From contig NZ_JAESVD010000002.1 of the NCBI RefSeq assembly GCF_016765635.1, positions 310,001 through 374,000 on the forward strand: a stretch of DNA of 64,000 bases, given 5' to 3'. Of this stretch, positions 8,543 to 18,210 are shown piece after piece. Numbering within the stretch: the stretch's first letter is position 1; every line of letters starts with the position of its first letter. Below the pieces are notes generated by a model, which had not been told where the DNA came from, did not search any database, and saw only the letters and a program-made list of their open reading frames with translations. Origin of the DNA: Shewanella schlegeliana (GTDB lineage Bacteria > Pseudomonadota > Gammaproteobacteria > Enterobacterales > Shewanellaceae). The translations under genes and the position numbers were made by a program.

Positions 8543-10312
8543 CTACTCAGTGACAGTGCTCAAAGAGGGAGTACCGGCTTTCGTGGTCATAGAGAAGTTT
8601 CTCTCAATATTCTCTTTAAAATCACGAGTGTAGATGGTGTCGACAAAACGCCAATCGCTACGGACCTCTTGATGGGTAAAGGTCAGCGTCATCAGGCCGC
8701 GATCCATCAAGTTAGCATAGGCAAGGTTATCGACGAGGTCGATAATTGCCGCTTCCGTTGCGGGAATATCTTTAGCATCGATACCTAGGTAATACTCAAG
8801 CCCAGGCGATGACACCGAGCTGGTTGCAAACTCGACACCTACGGCGTCGCCCGCCGCGTCTTTCAGCTCATTCGCCCATGCGTTATGAGTGTCACCCGCG
8901 ATCACGACTAAATTCTTCGCCTGTGATTTTGCCGTCGCCAAAATCACTTCACGCTCGTAGGCATAACCATCCCACGCATCCAAGTTATAAGGGATAGATG
9001 GCAGCTGCAGCAAAGCCATCGCCTCAGGAGTTAACTTATGGCCATAAAACGCTAAGTATTTAAGCTCATCTTCGGTCAACGTCGGGTCCCCCGCCGCTTT
9101 GCGTGCAGCAAATTGGGCTAATGCTGCCAGCTGACCAAACTCAGGGATCGACAACTGTTGAGTGGCGATAGCCGCTGGCAACATCATCTGCCCCATCAAT
9201 ACCTGCTGCCCCAGCACCTGCCAAGTTGCCGTCGAGGTGAGTAGCGCCGTTTGTAGCCAAGCCTGCTGCTCTTGACCAAGCATGGTTCTGTTGGTGTCGG
9301 TCACATCCGCCATAAAGCGAGCGCTATCTAAACCGCCAGTAGCAGGGTCAACATATTCGGCGTAGTCCAGCGGCTTATCGCGGCCAAGCAAGCGAGTATC
9401 GAGCATATGCAGGTCGACCAAGTCACCAAACAGGAATGAGCGATAGATCTCTTCATGGTTGCCCTCACGCCATGGACGAATAGGTAGCCACTCGAAGTAA
9501 GCTTGCAGCGCCGCCTCTTTACGGGCATCGAAGTCACCTTCACCATCGTTATGATTCTCAGCCCCATCACGCCAGCTATCATTGGCAACCTCGTGGTCAT
9601 CCCACACGTTGATAAATGCAGTCTTACCATGAAGCTTCTGCAAGCTAATATCGCTGCGATACTGGCCGTAACGGGTACGATAATCAGTCAAGCTCATCAG
9701 CTCGCCTTCGGGCAGGACCTCACGCCCAAGCTCAGCTGCGCGTTCGCTGGCATAACCGCCACGACCATACTCATAGATATAGTCACCTAGGTGGATCACC
9801 GCATCGAGATCATCCATTCGAGAGGCCATCTCATACACATTAAAATATCCTGCAGGGAAATTAGCACAAGAGAGCACGGCAAATTTAGCACTGTCGATAG
9901 CGCCTTGAGGCAAGGTTTTAGTCATCGCTGGCTGAGAAGTTTTGTTACCTGTTTTAAATCGATAGAAATACTGCGTCCCAGCTTCAAGACCAACTACATC
10001 GACCTTAACGGTATAATCTCTGTCGCTGTTAGTAATGGTTTTGCCCGTGACGAGCAATTGACTGAAGGCTGCATCTGTTGCCACTTCCCATGACACCTTG
10101 ATATCGCCATCTCGCTCTGGGCTAACACGGGTCCAAATAATCACCGCGTCATGGCTAGGGTCGCCACTTGCTAATCCATGTAAGAATTCAGCATAAATTC
10201 CTTTGTCGTCATCGTCACTACTACAGCCCATCAGGCCATAGGATACAACGGCCGCGCCTACGCCTTTGGCTGACATGGCTAAAAAATCTCTACGAGTGAA
10301 AGGTCGTTTCAT
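8543..10312 (-). CDS. phoD: PhoD family alkaline phosphatase/phosphodiesterase, Tat-exported
   Basis: A 589-residue secreted phosphatase for scavenging phosphate from organic esters. The N-terminus carries a twin-arginine signal (TRRDFLAMS at residues 6-14) that also ends in a lipobox-like GLMGC (Cys30), so the enzyme may be both Tat-exported and lipid-anchored. The domain order is that of PhoD. A PhoD-N beta domain covers about 40-140 (LHGLASGDPSHDAVIIWTRV). The metallophosphatase domain follows, with VIHLGDYIYEYG, NVWDDHEVANDSWRDG and VIAGDTHNAWANEL supplying metal ligands. The ATG at 10312 starts the Tat signal directly. A possible Pho box about 85 bases upstream suggests induction by phosphate starvation. 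Confidence 0.93.
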   Translation of the reverse strand: MKRPFTRRDFLAMSAKGVGAAVVSYGLMGCSSDDDDKGIYAEFLHGLASGDPSHDAVIIWTRVSPERDGDIKVSWEVATDAAFSQLLVTGKTITNSDRDYTVKVDVVGLEAGTQYFYRFKTGNKTSQPAMTKTLPQGAIDSAKFAVLSCANFPAGYFNVYEMASRMDDLDAVIHLGDYIYEYGRGGYASERAAELGREVLPEGELMSLTDYRTRYGQYRSDISLQKLHGKTAFINVWDDHEVANDSWRDGAENHNDGEGDFDARKEAALQAYFEWLPIRPWREGNHEEIYRSFLFGDLVDLHMLDTRLLGRDKPLDYAEYVDPATGGLDSARFMADVTDTNRTMLGQEQQAWLQTALLTSTATWQVLGQQVLMGQMMLPAAIATQQLSIPEFGQLAALAQFAARKAAGDPTLTEDELKYLAFYGHKLTPEAMALLQLPSIPYNLDAWDGYAYEREVILATAKSQAKNLVVIAGDTHNAWANELKDAAGDAVGVEFATSSVSSPGLEYYLGIDAKDIPATEAAIIDLVDNLAYANLMDRGLMTLTFTHQEVRSDWRFVDTIYTRDFKENIERNFSMTTKAGTPSLSTVTE

Positions 10313-10395
10313 TGTTATTATTCCCTTAATATTCCAGTGTATTAATAGTATTCGGTGGTACGAGGTCTAATCAGCTTTAATACTAAAGCACCACC

Positions 10396-10413
10396 ATGAC
10401 ACGAAGAAGACAA
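10396..10413 (-). promoter_or_regulatory. Candidate Pho box upstream of phoD
   Basis: On the minus strand two heptamers, TTGTCTT and GTGTCAT, are spaced by four bases, the 11-base period of PhoB half-sites (consensus CTGTCAT). They match at five and six of seven positions and lie about 85 bases upstream of the phoD start. Confidence 0.5.
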
Positions 10414-10439
10414 GAATGTAAACAGTTTGTTAAGTGCAA

Positions 10440-10738
10440 AAGGGGTAGGTTCTAGGGAAAGCTAAGACAGTAGAGGCCGGTAAAGGCAGGGAAAGCAAAG
10501 ACGGTGCAAGCAGAGACGGATAAAGCAGGAAAAGCAAAGCCTAAATCCATGTTTTCTTTTGATCTTATAGCAGGACGAAGTCCGCTCTATCCACGAAGCG
10601 TCCTAGCAGCAAGTTTACGAGCGCTCTAGATTCTAGCAGCAAGTTTACGAGCGCTCTAGATTCTAGCAAAAGCAAGCAGCAATGGAGCTTTCCTAGCTCC
10701 TAATTCCTGCTTTTCCTAGGGCCTTCTTTAAAATCTTT
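10440..10738. repeat. CCTAGG-type dispersed intergenic repeat, copy C, with an internal 30-bp tandem duplication
   Basis: Contains GGTTCTAGGGAAAGC, CAGGAAAAGCAAAG, TAGCAGGACGAAGTCCGC and, on the right, GCTTTTCCTAGGGCC, so the halves are again partly complementary. A 30-base unit beginning TAGCAGCAAGTTTACGAG occurs twice back to back at 10604-10633 and 10634-10663, with no difference between copies. The block fills the space between the phoD promoter and the 3' end of the next gene. Confidence 0.7.
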
Positions 10739-10742
10739 AAAT

Positions 10743-11897
10743 CTAACTTCTGCTGCGGATAGTGCAGATCACTGGAGCATGGTCGCTGCTTTGGCTATCA
10801 CGCTCAAAGCTTGGGTTCACTAAGTGCCTGTCTTCGGTGTAATAGTCACACACCTCAGCAATACTCTTGTGATAACTGGGGTCGAAATCCGCCGACAACA
10901 GAATGTAATCTAGTACTGATCCTGTCGCGCCATAATAATGGGTTGGCGCACGCGATACTCGATCCATGCTCTCGGCAATTAAGCCTTCGCTTACTAAACC
11001 TTCAGGTAGACCTAAGCCATTACTCTGTTGATTATCCTGCTCACTCACGCTCTTCAGATTGACTTCCGACAAGAACAGGCTCTCAACCCCTTGCCTAAAC
11101 AAAGAATAAGCATCAGTTAGCGGGTAGTGAGCCAACTCTCCGAGCCCCTCTTTCTCAAAGCGTAGTTCACGTGCAGTCAGAGCCGATAACACCGAGCTGC
11201 TCAGCTCATCGTTAAAGTCGCCCATCAAGATCATCGGCTGTTCTGTCTCAATACGTCTTTGTAACATAGTATGGAACAGTAGTGCCGCCTCGCTGCCTCT
11301 TTGAATACTCGATGCCCATTGCCCTAAACTGTTACGCCCTAGCAGTTCACCGAAATTCACCAAGGGCTTAGCATTTGCGCTAGTGCTTAAGGTATTAGCT
11401 GCAGGTAGCTCATCCATATGCGGACGTTTAGATTTAAAGTGCACCACGTAAATATCACACAGGCCGATTTCAGGTAGCTTAACCGTTGCTCTAAGAGGTT
11501 TACGGCTATAGGCAAAATCTTTGTCTAAGCCAATCCCGACAGCAAGTCGACTATCCACCTCTATCGATATCACCTCTTCAAAAACATACTTTGAAGCTAG
11601 GCCAACAACAGGGTCGCGACAAATATAATCATCAATAACAGTTGGCGTATCGACCACCGCAAAATACTCAAAGCCAACCTCACTCATCTGCTTCGCTAGC
11701 GCATCGGCAGAGAATACCTCTTGAAAGCCAATCACATCGGGCTGATGCTGCACCAAAAAGTCAGCCAACCAGCGCTGCTTCTTGTGCCACTGCTCCTGAG
11801 TGTAGATATTCTCAAAATCATAATAGGCCAGTGGTGGCTCGATATAGTTAAACAGGTTAAAGCTAGCGAGCTTTAGGGTAAACGCCTCATCTTGCAT
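10743..11897 (-). CDS. Endonuclease/exonuclease/phosphatase family protein
   Basis: A protein of about 384 residues with the EEP (DNase I-like) fold, which hydrolyses phosphodiester or phosphomonoester bonds with a divalent metal. Visible signatures are LASFNLFNY near the N-terminus, VIGFQEVF (catalytic Glu), VVHFKSKRPH, MILMGDFNDELSS and the terminal SSDHAPVICTI (catalytic Asp-His pair). Substrate is unknown; the family includes nucleases, sphingomyelinases and inositol phosphatases. No signal peptide is visible, so a cytoplasmic role is likely. I prefer ATG 11897 since homology-like sequence starts there. A GTG at 11939 would add 14 residues. Confidence 0.82.
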   Translation of the reverse strand: MQDEAFTLKLASFNLFNYIEPPLAYYDFENIYTQEQWHKKQRWLADFLVQHQPDVIGFQEVFSADALAKQMSEVGFEYFAVVDTPTVIDDYICRDPVVGLASKYVFEEVISIEVDSRLAVGIGLDKDFAYSRKPLRATVKLPEIGLCDIYVVHFKSKRPHMDELPAANTLSTSANAKPLVNFGELLGRNSLGQWASSIQRGSEAALLFHTMLQRRIETEQPMILMGDFNDELSSSVLSALTARELRFEKEGLGELAHYPLTDAYSLFRQGVESLFLSEVNLKSVSEQDNQQSNGLGLPEGLVSEGLIAESMDRVSRAPTHYYGATGSVLDYILLSADFDPSYHKSIAEVCDYYTEDRHLVNPSFERDSQSSDHAPVICTIRSRS

Positions 11898-12001
11898 CTG
11901 ACTGCCCCGATTATTGATAAAATGCCCACCTTTAGCCACTTACACACTTGCAATAGTCACTTGCAATAGTCACTGCAACTCTCTCTTCGTCTTGCACGCT
12001 A

Positions 12002-12946
12002 TTAGCCTTGCTCAGCTTTACTGCCCTTAAGCTTCATAAATAGCTCCATCAGCAATACAGCTATAGCACCGGCGATGACCCCAAAGATAGCGTTTAAGAT
12101 ACTCGGCGTGATAAAGGCAACCACTGGGCCGACAAACTCAAAGGCGGCGATCCAACTGGCCGCATGGCTTATCTGCTCACCCATCCAATGCCAGCCGTGA
12201 GTTAAAATACCACCACCCACCATAAACATGGCGATAGTACCGACAACTGATAAGGTCTTCATAAGATAAGGTGCAGAATTGAGCAGCATAAAGCCAAAGC
12301 GGCGCTTAAAGCGAGCCCATAAGCTCTCACCTGGGCGCTGGCTCAAATAGAGTCCGGCATCATCGAGCTTTACAATACCTGCGACCAAACCATAGACGCC
12401 TATGGTCATTACAATGGCGATAAAGCTTAAGGTAAAGAACTGAGTGCTCAAACTCTTGTCGGCGACAATGCCTAAGGTGATAGCAATAATTTCAGCTGAT
12501 AATACAAAGTCGGTGCGTATCGCGCCTTTAACCTTATTGGCCTCGTACTCCTTGAGATCGACTATCTCCTCCTCGGTCGCCTGAGCCTCATCGATTTGAT
12601 GGTGCTTCTTAGCGTGATAGCTATGGTATATCTTTTCAAAACCTTCATAGCAAAGATACAGACCACCAAACATCAGCAGCGGCGTCACCGCCCAAGGAAT
12701 AAATGCACTGATCAGCATCGCCGCTGGCACTAACATGCATTTGTTTTTGAACGAGCCAACCGCTACCGCCCAAACGACCGGTAACTCTCTGTCGGCACTC
12801 ACGCCTGTCACCTGCTGGGCATTAAGCGCTAAATCATCTCCAAGCACCCCTGCCGTTTTGCGGGCGGCAATTTTACTCATAGCGGCGACATCATCTAAAA
12901 TCGTCGCGATATCATCTAACAAGGTTAATAAGCTTGCCCCTGCCAT
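12002..12946 (-). CDS. yedI: DUF808 family inner-membrane protein YedI
   Basis: A 314-residue multi-pass membrane protein closely resembling E. coli YedI: MAGASLLTLLDDIATILDDV, KTAGVLGDDLALNAQQVTGV and ELPVVWAVAVGSFKNK. Several hydrophobic segments follow. Function is not known for the family. The ATG at 12946 is chosen because AAAGGAG lies seven bases upstream and the YedI consensus begins there. A longer frame to 12994 is chance read-through of a locally duplicated sequence. No operon partner is obvious. Confidence 0.9.
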   Translation of the reverse strand: MAGASLLTLLDDIATILDDVAAMSKIAARKTAGVLGDDLALNAQQVTGVSADRELPVVWAVAVGSFKNKCMLVPAAMLISAFIPWAVTPLLMFGGLYLCYEGFEKIYHSYHAKKHHQIDEAQATEEEIVDLKEYEANKVKGAIRTDFVLSAEIIAITLGIVADKSLSTQFFTLSFIAIVMTIGVYGLVAGIVKLDDAGLYLSQRPGESLWARFKRRFGFMLLNSAPYLMKTLSVVGTIAMFMVGGGILTHGWHWMGEQISHAASWIAAFEFVGPVVAFITPSILNAIFGVIAGAIAVLLMELFMKLKGSKAEQG

Positions 12947-13200
12947 ATCGACTCCTTTATCACTTCGCGGCGCGTATCCACGCCAAAAATCCATCTAACT
13001 AACACTCGGTCACGCTAACAATCTAACTATCAATCGACTATCAACTAAATAAATAGCATCTACACTGTAGCAGCATTGGTGAATAAGCTTGCCCCTGCAC
13101 TGTCTACTCATTGATTACAAAGGCGGGCGTATCCACGCCAAAATCCATCGAACGTTCAAACTAGCACTTACACATACACTATAGCGGCAATCGTGAATAA
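12927..13200. repeat. Local direct duplication covering the yedI 5' end and upstream region
   Basis: The segment from about 12927 (first yedI codons, ribosome site and beyond) recurs from about 13080: AATAAGCTTGCCCCTGC, then CGTATCCACGCCAAAA and ATCCATC appear in both, in order. A short third start (GTGAATAAGCTA) appears at about 13192. Copies are diverged and the second has no open frame. It is an old, imperfect tandem duplication that carried a fragment of yedI. The remaining bases up to rpiA hold its promoter and no other visible feature. Confidence 0.75.
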
Positions 13201-13386
13201 GCTAATGACAATAAACGGTTAGCCAAAGTAGAAAACGCCCCGTCAATCGACTCAAGGTAAACATGATACGCCTTGCGTGTCACTTTTAAAGCAAAATTCA
13301 GCCGCGCTCACCACGTTAAACGAGTATACTGTCGGCAATATTTTAAACCTTGTCTTTAACTTCTATCTTTAACAAAGGATTTCATG

Positions 13387-14046
13387 ATGACTCAAGATGA
13401 AATGAAAAAAGCTGCTGGATGGGCAGCTCTTCAGTACGTAGAAGAAAACAGCATTGTTGGTGTAGGTACGGGTTCAACGGTAAATCACTTTATTGATGCA
13501 CTTGCGACAATGAAGTTCGATATCCAAGGCGCAGTATCAAGCTCTGAAGCGTCAACAGAAAAAATGAAGGCCCTAGGTATTCCTGTTTTTGACTTAAACA
13601 GCGTCGACGAGCTATCTGTCTATGTTGATGGCGCCGATGAGATCAACGCTCACATGGATATGATCAAAGGCGGCGGCGCAGCACTGACTCGCGAGAAGAT
13701 CGTAGCAGCGGTTGCCGAAAAGTTTATCTGTATCGTCGATAACACTAAGCAAGTCGATATTCTAGGTGATTTCCCACTACCTATCGAAGTGATCCCAATG
13801 GCACGTTCATACGTGGCTCGCCAGATTGTTAAGCTTGGCGGCGACCCTGTTTACCGCGAAGGTTGTGTGACCGATAACGGCAACATCATCTTAGACGTGT
13901 ACAACATGAAAATCATGAACCCGAAAGCACTAGAAGAGCAGATCAACGGTATCGTTGGTGTGGTGACTAATGGTCTATTCGCCATGCGCGGTGCAGACGT
14001 GTTGCTAGTGGGTACTCCTGACGGTGTTAAGACAATTACTTATTAA
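13387..14046 (+). CDS. rpiA: Ribose-5-phosphate isomerase A
   Basis: A 219-residue cytosolic enzyme that interconverts ribose 5-phosphate and ribulose 5-phosphate in the non-oxidative pentose phosphate pathway. It follows E. coli RpiA nearly throughout: [16 protein letters not shown] (phosphate loop), VDGADEIN (catalytic Asp), [16 protein letters not shown] (catalytic Glu and Lys), KFPLPIEV-like [20 protein letters not shown] and the terminal GTPDGVKTI. Length is the family norm. Two ATGs are adjacent (13384 and 13387); I chose the second to match the usual MTQDEMKK start. A terminator follows within 50 bases. The usual neighbour serA is not adjacent. Confidence 0.97.
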   Translation: MTQDEMKKAAGWAALQYVEENSIVGVGTGSTVNHFIDALATMKFDIQGAVSSSEASTEKMKALGIPVFDLNSVDELSVYVDGADEINAHMDMIKGGGAALTREKIVAAVAEKFICIVDNTKQVDILGDFPLPIEVIPMARSYVARQIVKLGGDPVYREGCVTDNGNIILDVYNMKIMNPKALEEQINGIVGVVTNGLFAMRGADVLLVGTPDGVKTITY

Positions 14047-14091
14047 TTGTTTTTGATTATTGCTGTTAATGTGGAGCCTTCCACCATAACT

Positions 14092-14117
14092 AAAGCCACT
14101 CAAATGAGTGGCTTTTT
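14092..14117 (+). terminator. Rho-independent terminator after rpiA
   Basis: The stem AAAGCCACTC/GAGTGGCTTT with loop AAAT is followed by TT and GTTT. It lies about 45 bases past the stop. Confidence 0.88.
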
Positions 14118-14249
14118 GTTTGCCCTCACGCCGCCATCATTAAAAGAATTCATCTAGCTTAGTTTTTTTAACAACACTTGATTTAGAACAAATCTGATTC
14201 GAGCGAGCACTGTAGTTTATCTTCTAAAATCAGGGCTTCAGGAAAGAAG

Positions 14250-15575
14250 ATGACGGTTCAACAGATGAAAAACGCTCCCAAGGATACAGCGGTTAAAGAT
14301 GTGGCTGTGATAGGTGGCGGTATTATAGGAGTCTGCAGTGCTTATTACCTCCATAAGGCGGGTAAGTCTGTGGTGGTTATCGACAAAGATGAGATAGGTA
14401 AAGCCTGCTCCTTTGGCAATGCTGGCTACATCACTCCGAGTCACTTTATTCCGCTAGCCGCATCAGGTATGATCCAAAAAGGCCTTAAGTGGATGCTAAA
14501 CCCACAAAGCCCCTTCTACGTGCGCCCAAGTCTCAATGTCGACTTTCTAAAATGGCTATTGTCTTTCGCCAAAAAGTGTACACCGCAACATACTCTTGCT
14601 AATCAGCAGGCGATTTTAGATATTAACCTTAAATCCCTTGAGCTGTATCAGGCACTACATCTAGAGGCAGAGTTTGACTTTGAGTTTCATCAAAATGGCC
14701 TGCTGATGCTGTGTAATACTCAGCAAGGCTTGAATGATGAAGCAACAACGGTGGCAGCAGCCAACAAGCTTGGCCTGAAAGCGAAAATGCTAACCCCAAA
14801 AGATCTTCAGCAGTTAGAGCCCGATATCCAGCTAGATGTGATAGGCGCCAGCTTCTATCCAGAAGATGCGCATATCGCCCCCTATGAGTTTATCGTGGCG
14901 ATGAAAAACTACTTAGCCGCTCAAGGGGTCGAGTTTAGGCAGCGCACTGAGATCACCGGCTTCACGAAAGACACCACCAACAGCAAAATTCGCTCAGCGA
15001 TAACAGCTGACGGCGAGATTCGCGCCGCCGATTTTGTCCTCGCCAACGGTGCCTGGTCGCCAAAACTCGCCAAACAGCTGGGCTTTAGCCTACCAGTACA
15101 ACCGGGTAAAGGGATCTGTATCAGCTTCGATAGCCCTCCCGTTAAAGAGGGCGCAAAGCTTGAGTGCCGCACCCCGTTTATCCTGAGCGAAGCCAAAGTC
15201 GCGGTCAGCCCGCTAGATAACGGCATTCGATTTGGCGGCACCATGGAGCTAGGAGTGTTATCGAGCCAAGAATCCTCAGGCATCAGCCTCAACAGGATCA
15301 AGGGACTCACTAAATCTGCAGCACGCTACCTACCAGATTTAGATACCACTCAAGTAAAGTCAGAAGAGTTTTGGTCAGGCTTTCGCCCATGCAGCCCTGA
15401 TGGCCTGCCGATTATCGGCAGAGTCGATACGTTAGCAAACCTCACCTTAGCAACGGGACACGCCATGATGGGCCTAAGTCTTGGGCCAATAACGGGCAAG
15501 CTGATTAGCGAGATCATAACTAAAGAGAAAACCAGTTTGGATCTCACTCCTTTTTCGCCAAGTAGGTTTAGATAA
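14250..15575 (+). CDS. FAD-dependent D-amino-acid dehydrogenase, DadA-like
   Basis: A 441-residue oxidoreductase of the DAO family that should oxidise a D-amino acid or imino acid to the 2-oxo product and pass electrons to the respiratory chain. The Rossmann motif VIGGGIIGVCSAYYL is at about 20-34. CSFGNAGYITPSH follows, the hallmark of the DadA subgroup. The C-terminal FAD-contacting segment GHAMMGLSLGPITGKLI completes the fold. AGGAAAGAAG precedes the ATG. It stands alone with no racemase or transporter beside it, so the substrate is uncertain: D-alanine and other D-amino acids or D-hydroxyproline are possible. A promoter should lie in the 130 bases after the rpiA terminator. Confidence 0.85.
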   Translation: MTVQQMKNAPKDTAVKDVAVIGGGIIGVCSAYYLHKAGKSVVVIDKDEIGKACSFGNAGYITPSHFIPLAASGMIQKGLKWMLNPQSPFYVRPSLNVDFLKWLLSFAKKCTPQHTLANQQAILDINLKSLELYQALHLEAEFDFEFHQNGLLMLCNTQQGLNDEATTVAAANKLGLKAKMLTPKDLQQLEPDIQLDVIGASFYPEDAHIAPYEFIVAMKNYLAAQGVEFRQRTEITGFTKDTTNSKIRSAITADGEIRAADFVLANGAWSPKLAKQLGFSLPVQPGKGICISFDSPPVKEGAKLECRTPFILSEAKVAVSPLDNGIRFGGTMELGVLSSQESSGISLNRIKGLTKSAARYLPDLDTTQVKSEEFWSGFRPCSPDGLPIIGRVDTLANLTLATGHAMMGLSLGPITGKLISEIITKEKTSLDLTPFSPSRFR

Positions 15576-15767
15576 TGATTTTTGTTTAAGGATTGCGTTC
15601 CTAATATCGCTATTGGTGCTCAAACTTTGTTTTAGCTTAACGCAGCCTTGATGCCAGATACATTATAAATCAACACGATAATACAACTTTCATTCAAAGT
15701 AGCTGGCGACACCTACTTTGAATAAGGGAGTCCTAAACTTGGCCTTAAAGATGGGCTGCGATTAGCC

Positions 15768-16532
15768 CTAATGAAAAAGCCCCCAAGAGTAACGGCCGAT
15801 CTCAATCAGTAGCATCATAATAAATAAGATTTTTATCACCCGATTACCACCTATCAATGCTATGCGAGTGCCTATAATTGAGCCCGTCAAAGTACCTATA
15901 GTCATAATTGCAGCCAGTTTAATATCAAAGTAGCCATGACTGATAAACCAAACTAACGCACTAACATTAAACAAGGTTGATAACACTTGAGATGAGGCCA
16001 TTGCGTGGAGAAAGTCCATCCCAAAGGCACGAATATTACCGAGTATGGCAAACGATAATGTGGCAGGACCAAACATGCCTTGATAGAAGCCAAGTATGGC
16101 GCCCATCACGGCACTCACTTTCCTTTGATGATGTGTAAACAAGGGCTCACTAGCCTTCTCGCCCAGATCTTTATTGCGGAAAGTGTAAATTGCCAGTGCA
16201 ATCATGATCACCAGTAAAATAGGTTTAAACCAAGACTCTGACACATCGTCTAGTAAAGACGAGCCAATAAAAGCAAATATACAACCGCTAATGATGGCTG
16301 GAACAATAAGCCGCCAAGGTAACTCTATTGAAAATGCATAGCGTCTAACATTATGAATACCACTCGCGAGCAAGGCTAGCTTATTGGTACCTATCACAAT
16401 CGGAACGGCGACTCCGGGCATAGCATTAAATAATGCAGGTAGTTGCAACAAGCCGCCACCACCGACTGTGGCTTGCGCGATACCACTTATAAGCGCGATT
16501 ACGCCCAAGTACAGATATTCAGTAATAGACAC
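15768..16532 (-). CDS. TSUP family transporter (TauE/SafE type)
   Basis: A membrane protein of about 254 residues with roughly eight hydrophobic segments, typical of the TauE/SafE family that exports sulfite or organosulfonates and related anions. The N-terminal ISGIAQATVGGGGLLQLPAL and the symmetrical YQGMFGPATLSFAILG in the second half are the two characteristic re-entrant repeats. The substrate cannot be deduced. I prefer the GTG at 16532, which has AAGGGAG eight bases upstream and starts just before the first helix. An ATG at 16562 adds ten polar residues with a weak ribosome site. Confidence 0.8.
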   Translation of the reverse strand: MSITEYLYLGVIALISGIAQATVGGGGLLQLPALFNAMPGVAVPIVIGTNKLALLASGIHNVRRYAFSIELPWRLIVPAIISGCIFAFIGSSLLDDVSESWFKPILLVIMIALAIYTFRNKDLGEKASEPLFTHHQRKVSAVMGAILGFYQGMFGPATLSFAILGNIRAFGMDFLHAMASSQVLSTLFNVSALVWFISHGYFDIKLAAIMTIGTLTGSIIGTRIALIGGNRVIKILFIMMLLIEIGRYSWGLFH

Positions 16533-16739
16533 AGCTAAATCTCCCTTAGTCTCTTCATACAAGCCTAGCCGAAAGATAACTGTTGAGCTTGAAGGCTTTA
16601 AACGATTTCTGCTGCATAAATAACAACTTTTATCATATGATGCGCAGATCCCAAGTTATCCCCTCAGCCCTACCATCTCAGCAAAACCGCTACTGTACTC
16701 CTATACTTTTACCATTAAAATAGCTTCGGACCTCCCGTC

Positions 16740-16951
16740 ATGAAAAAAACAACTTAGTTGTCTTATTCGCTATCTCTTTAGCAACTACAGCGGGATGCCC
16801 CATCCCCCCTTACGGTGATACCTACAGCGCAGCAGAAACTTGTACGATTCAACAGGTATACTATGGCGCGATAGTCAAAGCTGAATCGGTATCGATTGCA
16901 GCATCGGATAAAACCAATATCATTGCGATGATTGCAGGCATTCCATATTGA
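16740..16951 (+). pseudogene. Frameshifted and truncated SlyB-like outer-membrane lipoprotein gene
   Basis: ATG AAA AAA ACA ACT is followed by an in-frame stop, but a shift of one base restores a lipoprotein: signal LVVLFAISLATTAGC, then YGDTYSAAETCTIQQVYYGA and IVKAESVSIAASDKTNIIA. This is the N-terminal pattern of the SlyB/Pcp family, where a glycine-zipper domain should follow. Here the frame stops after IAMIAGIPY, and nothing resembling the rest of the family follows. The gene thus has both a lost base near codon 5 and a missing C-terminal half. The identification is from pattern recall, not a search. Confidence 0.65.
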
Positions 16952-17400
16952 GAGAATATCTGGCTACGCCAGACCTTGAAGTTAGACTTCGTCTAACAAG
17001 TTTTAAGTAATCAAACTTCATTGGATAGCAAAGCCCACAAAGACTGGATATATTTTTAGGCTGAGGATGACTGCCAGCAAAAGTGGTTCCAATTGTCTGT
17101 GGCAAGCATATGTGCAGACACTTCTGAGAGTCGCGGCAAGCACATCTGACCTCCATGAACGGAGGAAATGCCAAATTATGTATGGAACAGAATTGGCCCT
17201 GTCTGCTCAACGAAACAAACAACATCCTGTTTAAAGACCATTTCGGTATCCATACCTCTCGTTCAAGAGTTTAATAACTTCGTTATCTTTCACCCTGTTT
17301 TCGACGGTCACGGCCGTATCTACACTGAGTTAGAAAAGCATAATCTTTGAAACTTAGCGTTATGACTATAGCCCTAGATCGTTACTGGGCAGAAGTAAGT
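16952..17400. other. Degenerate non-coding sequence with short palindromes
   Basis: No credible gene. The palindrome GTTAGAC-TTC-GTCTAAC lies at 16981-16997. A stretch with GGTTCCAAT and TATGTGCAGACACT around 17083-17122 resembles sequence at 54487-54520, and CGACGGTCACGGCCGTATC near 17301 resembles one near 54758. An open frame from 17168 to 17350 crosses these shared pieces and is not treated as a gene. Confidence 0.5.
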
Positions 17401-17414
17401 TAGTGTAAAGCGCA

Positions 17415-17626
17415 AAATTTTGGGGCGAGAATCAAGAAGCCTATGGCAATCGTATGCTCAGTAACGCTTGCATAACACGTTTGCTGCCATGCAGATTATG
17501 CTGAACTTTACTGCCTTAATCACTGAAACTAAAGACAAGCCGACAACGCCGAATGTAGCCAATCGTGTTGATGCATTTGTTACACGATCTTTTTCAACGC
17601 CCCTCGCCAGCTTAATAAGTGATTAA
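17415..17626 (+). pseudogene. Fragment of a decayed protein-coding gene, family unknown
   Basis: Two overlapping frames read protein-like sequence that joins with one shift: KFWGENQEAYGNRMLSNA (from 17415), then HNTFAAMQIMLNFTALITET up to a stop at 17624. A further fragment, with GIYKPNILTTIWIENAASKT, lies near 17768-17925. The composition is coding-like but every frame is broken. No family is recognised. It is probably a relic of the same decay that disabled the SlyB-like gene just upstream. Confidence 0.35.
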
Positions 17627-18210
17627 TTTAACAGGACTTACTACAAACAGGGTTTGATTGAACTGGACCAATTAAGCGAGCAGAATATCTAATCAACGGC
17701 AATAACAGTGAAGCGAAACAATCCCTTTTTCCTACACCATTTATACAATTTTGTTTCAGCCAATTTGGAATTTATAAACCAAATATCCTAACTACTATTT
17801 GGATTGAAAATGCTGCGAGCAAAACACTAATGCAAACTGAAATCAGGCAAAACCATGAACAATTGAAGTGTGAATTGGCTTCTGAAATCCATGAACTTTT
17901 GGCAATAATGGTCAATTGCCGAACCTGATGAAATGAAAACTAAAAGGCAGCAAAGAAAAAGGAAATCCATCTACTTTCATGCCTAAATAACTAACGGTTC
18001 AATCGCTGAACTGAGCCAACAAACTGCAATCTTAGAGTTCGTGTAGCAGCTTATTAAATAACAGCACTGATAACATTGTTATCGGTACTGCATCTTTAAA
18101 TATTATCAGTGCGTCTCGACAATATTCTTCGCATGAAGACAACCCATTATTTTAATGGGTGAAATTAGAATTTATACAATATAACCAAAACCTTACAACC
18201 AAACAAAAGA

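Noticed and set aside
9328..10093. Long open frames on both strands inside phoD
   Set aside because: They are shadows of phoD; they lack ribosome sites and any recognisable domain, while phoD itself is intact.
17168..17350. 60-codon open frame (FHPVFDGHGRIYTELE)
   Set aside because: It crosses repeat pieces also found near 54700-54790 and has no ribosome site; treated as part of the degenerate region.
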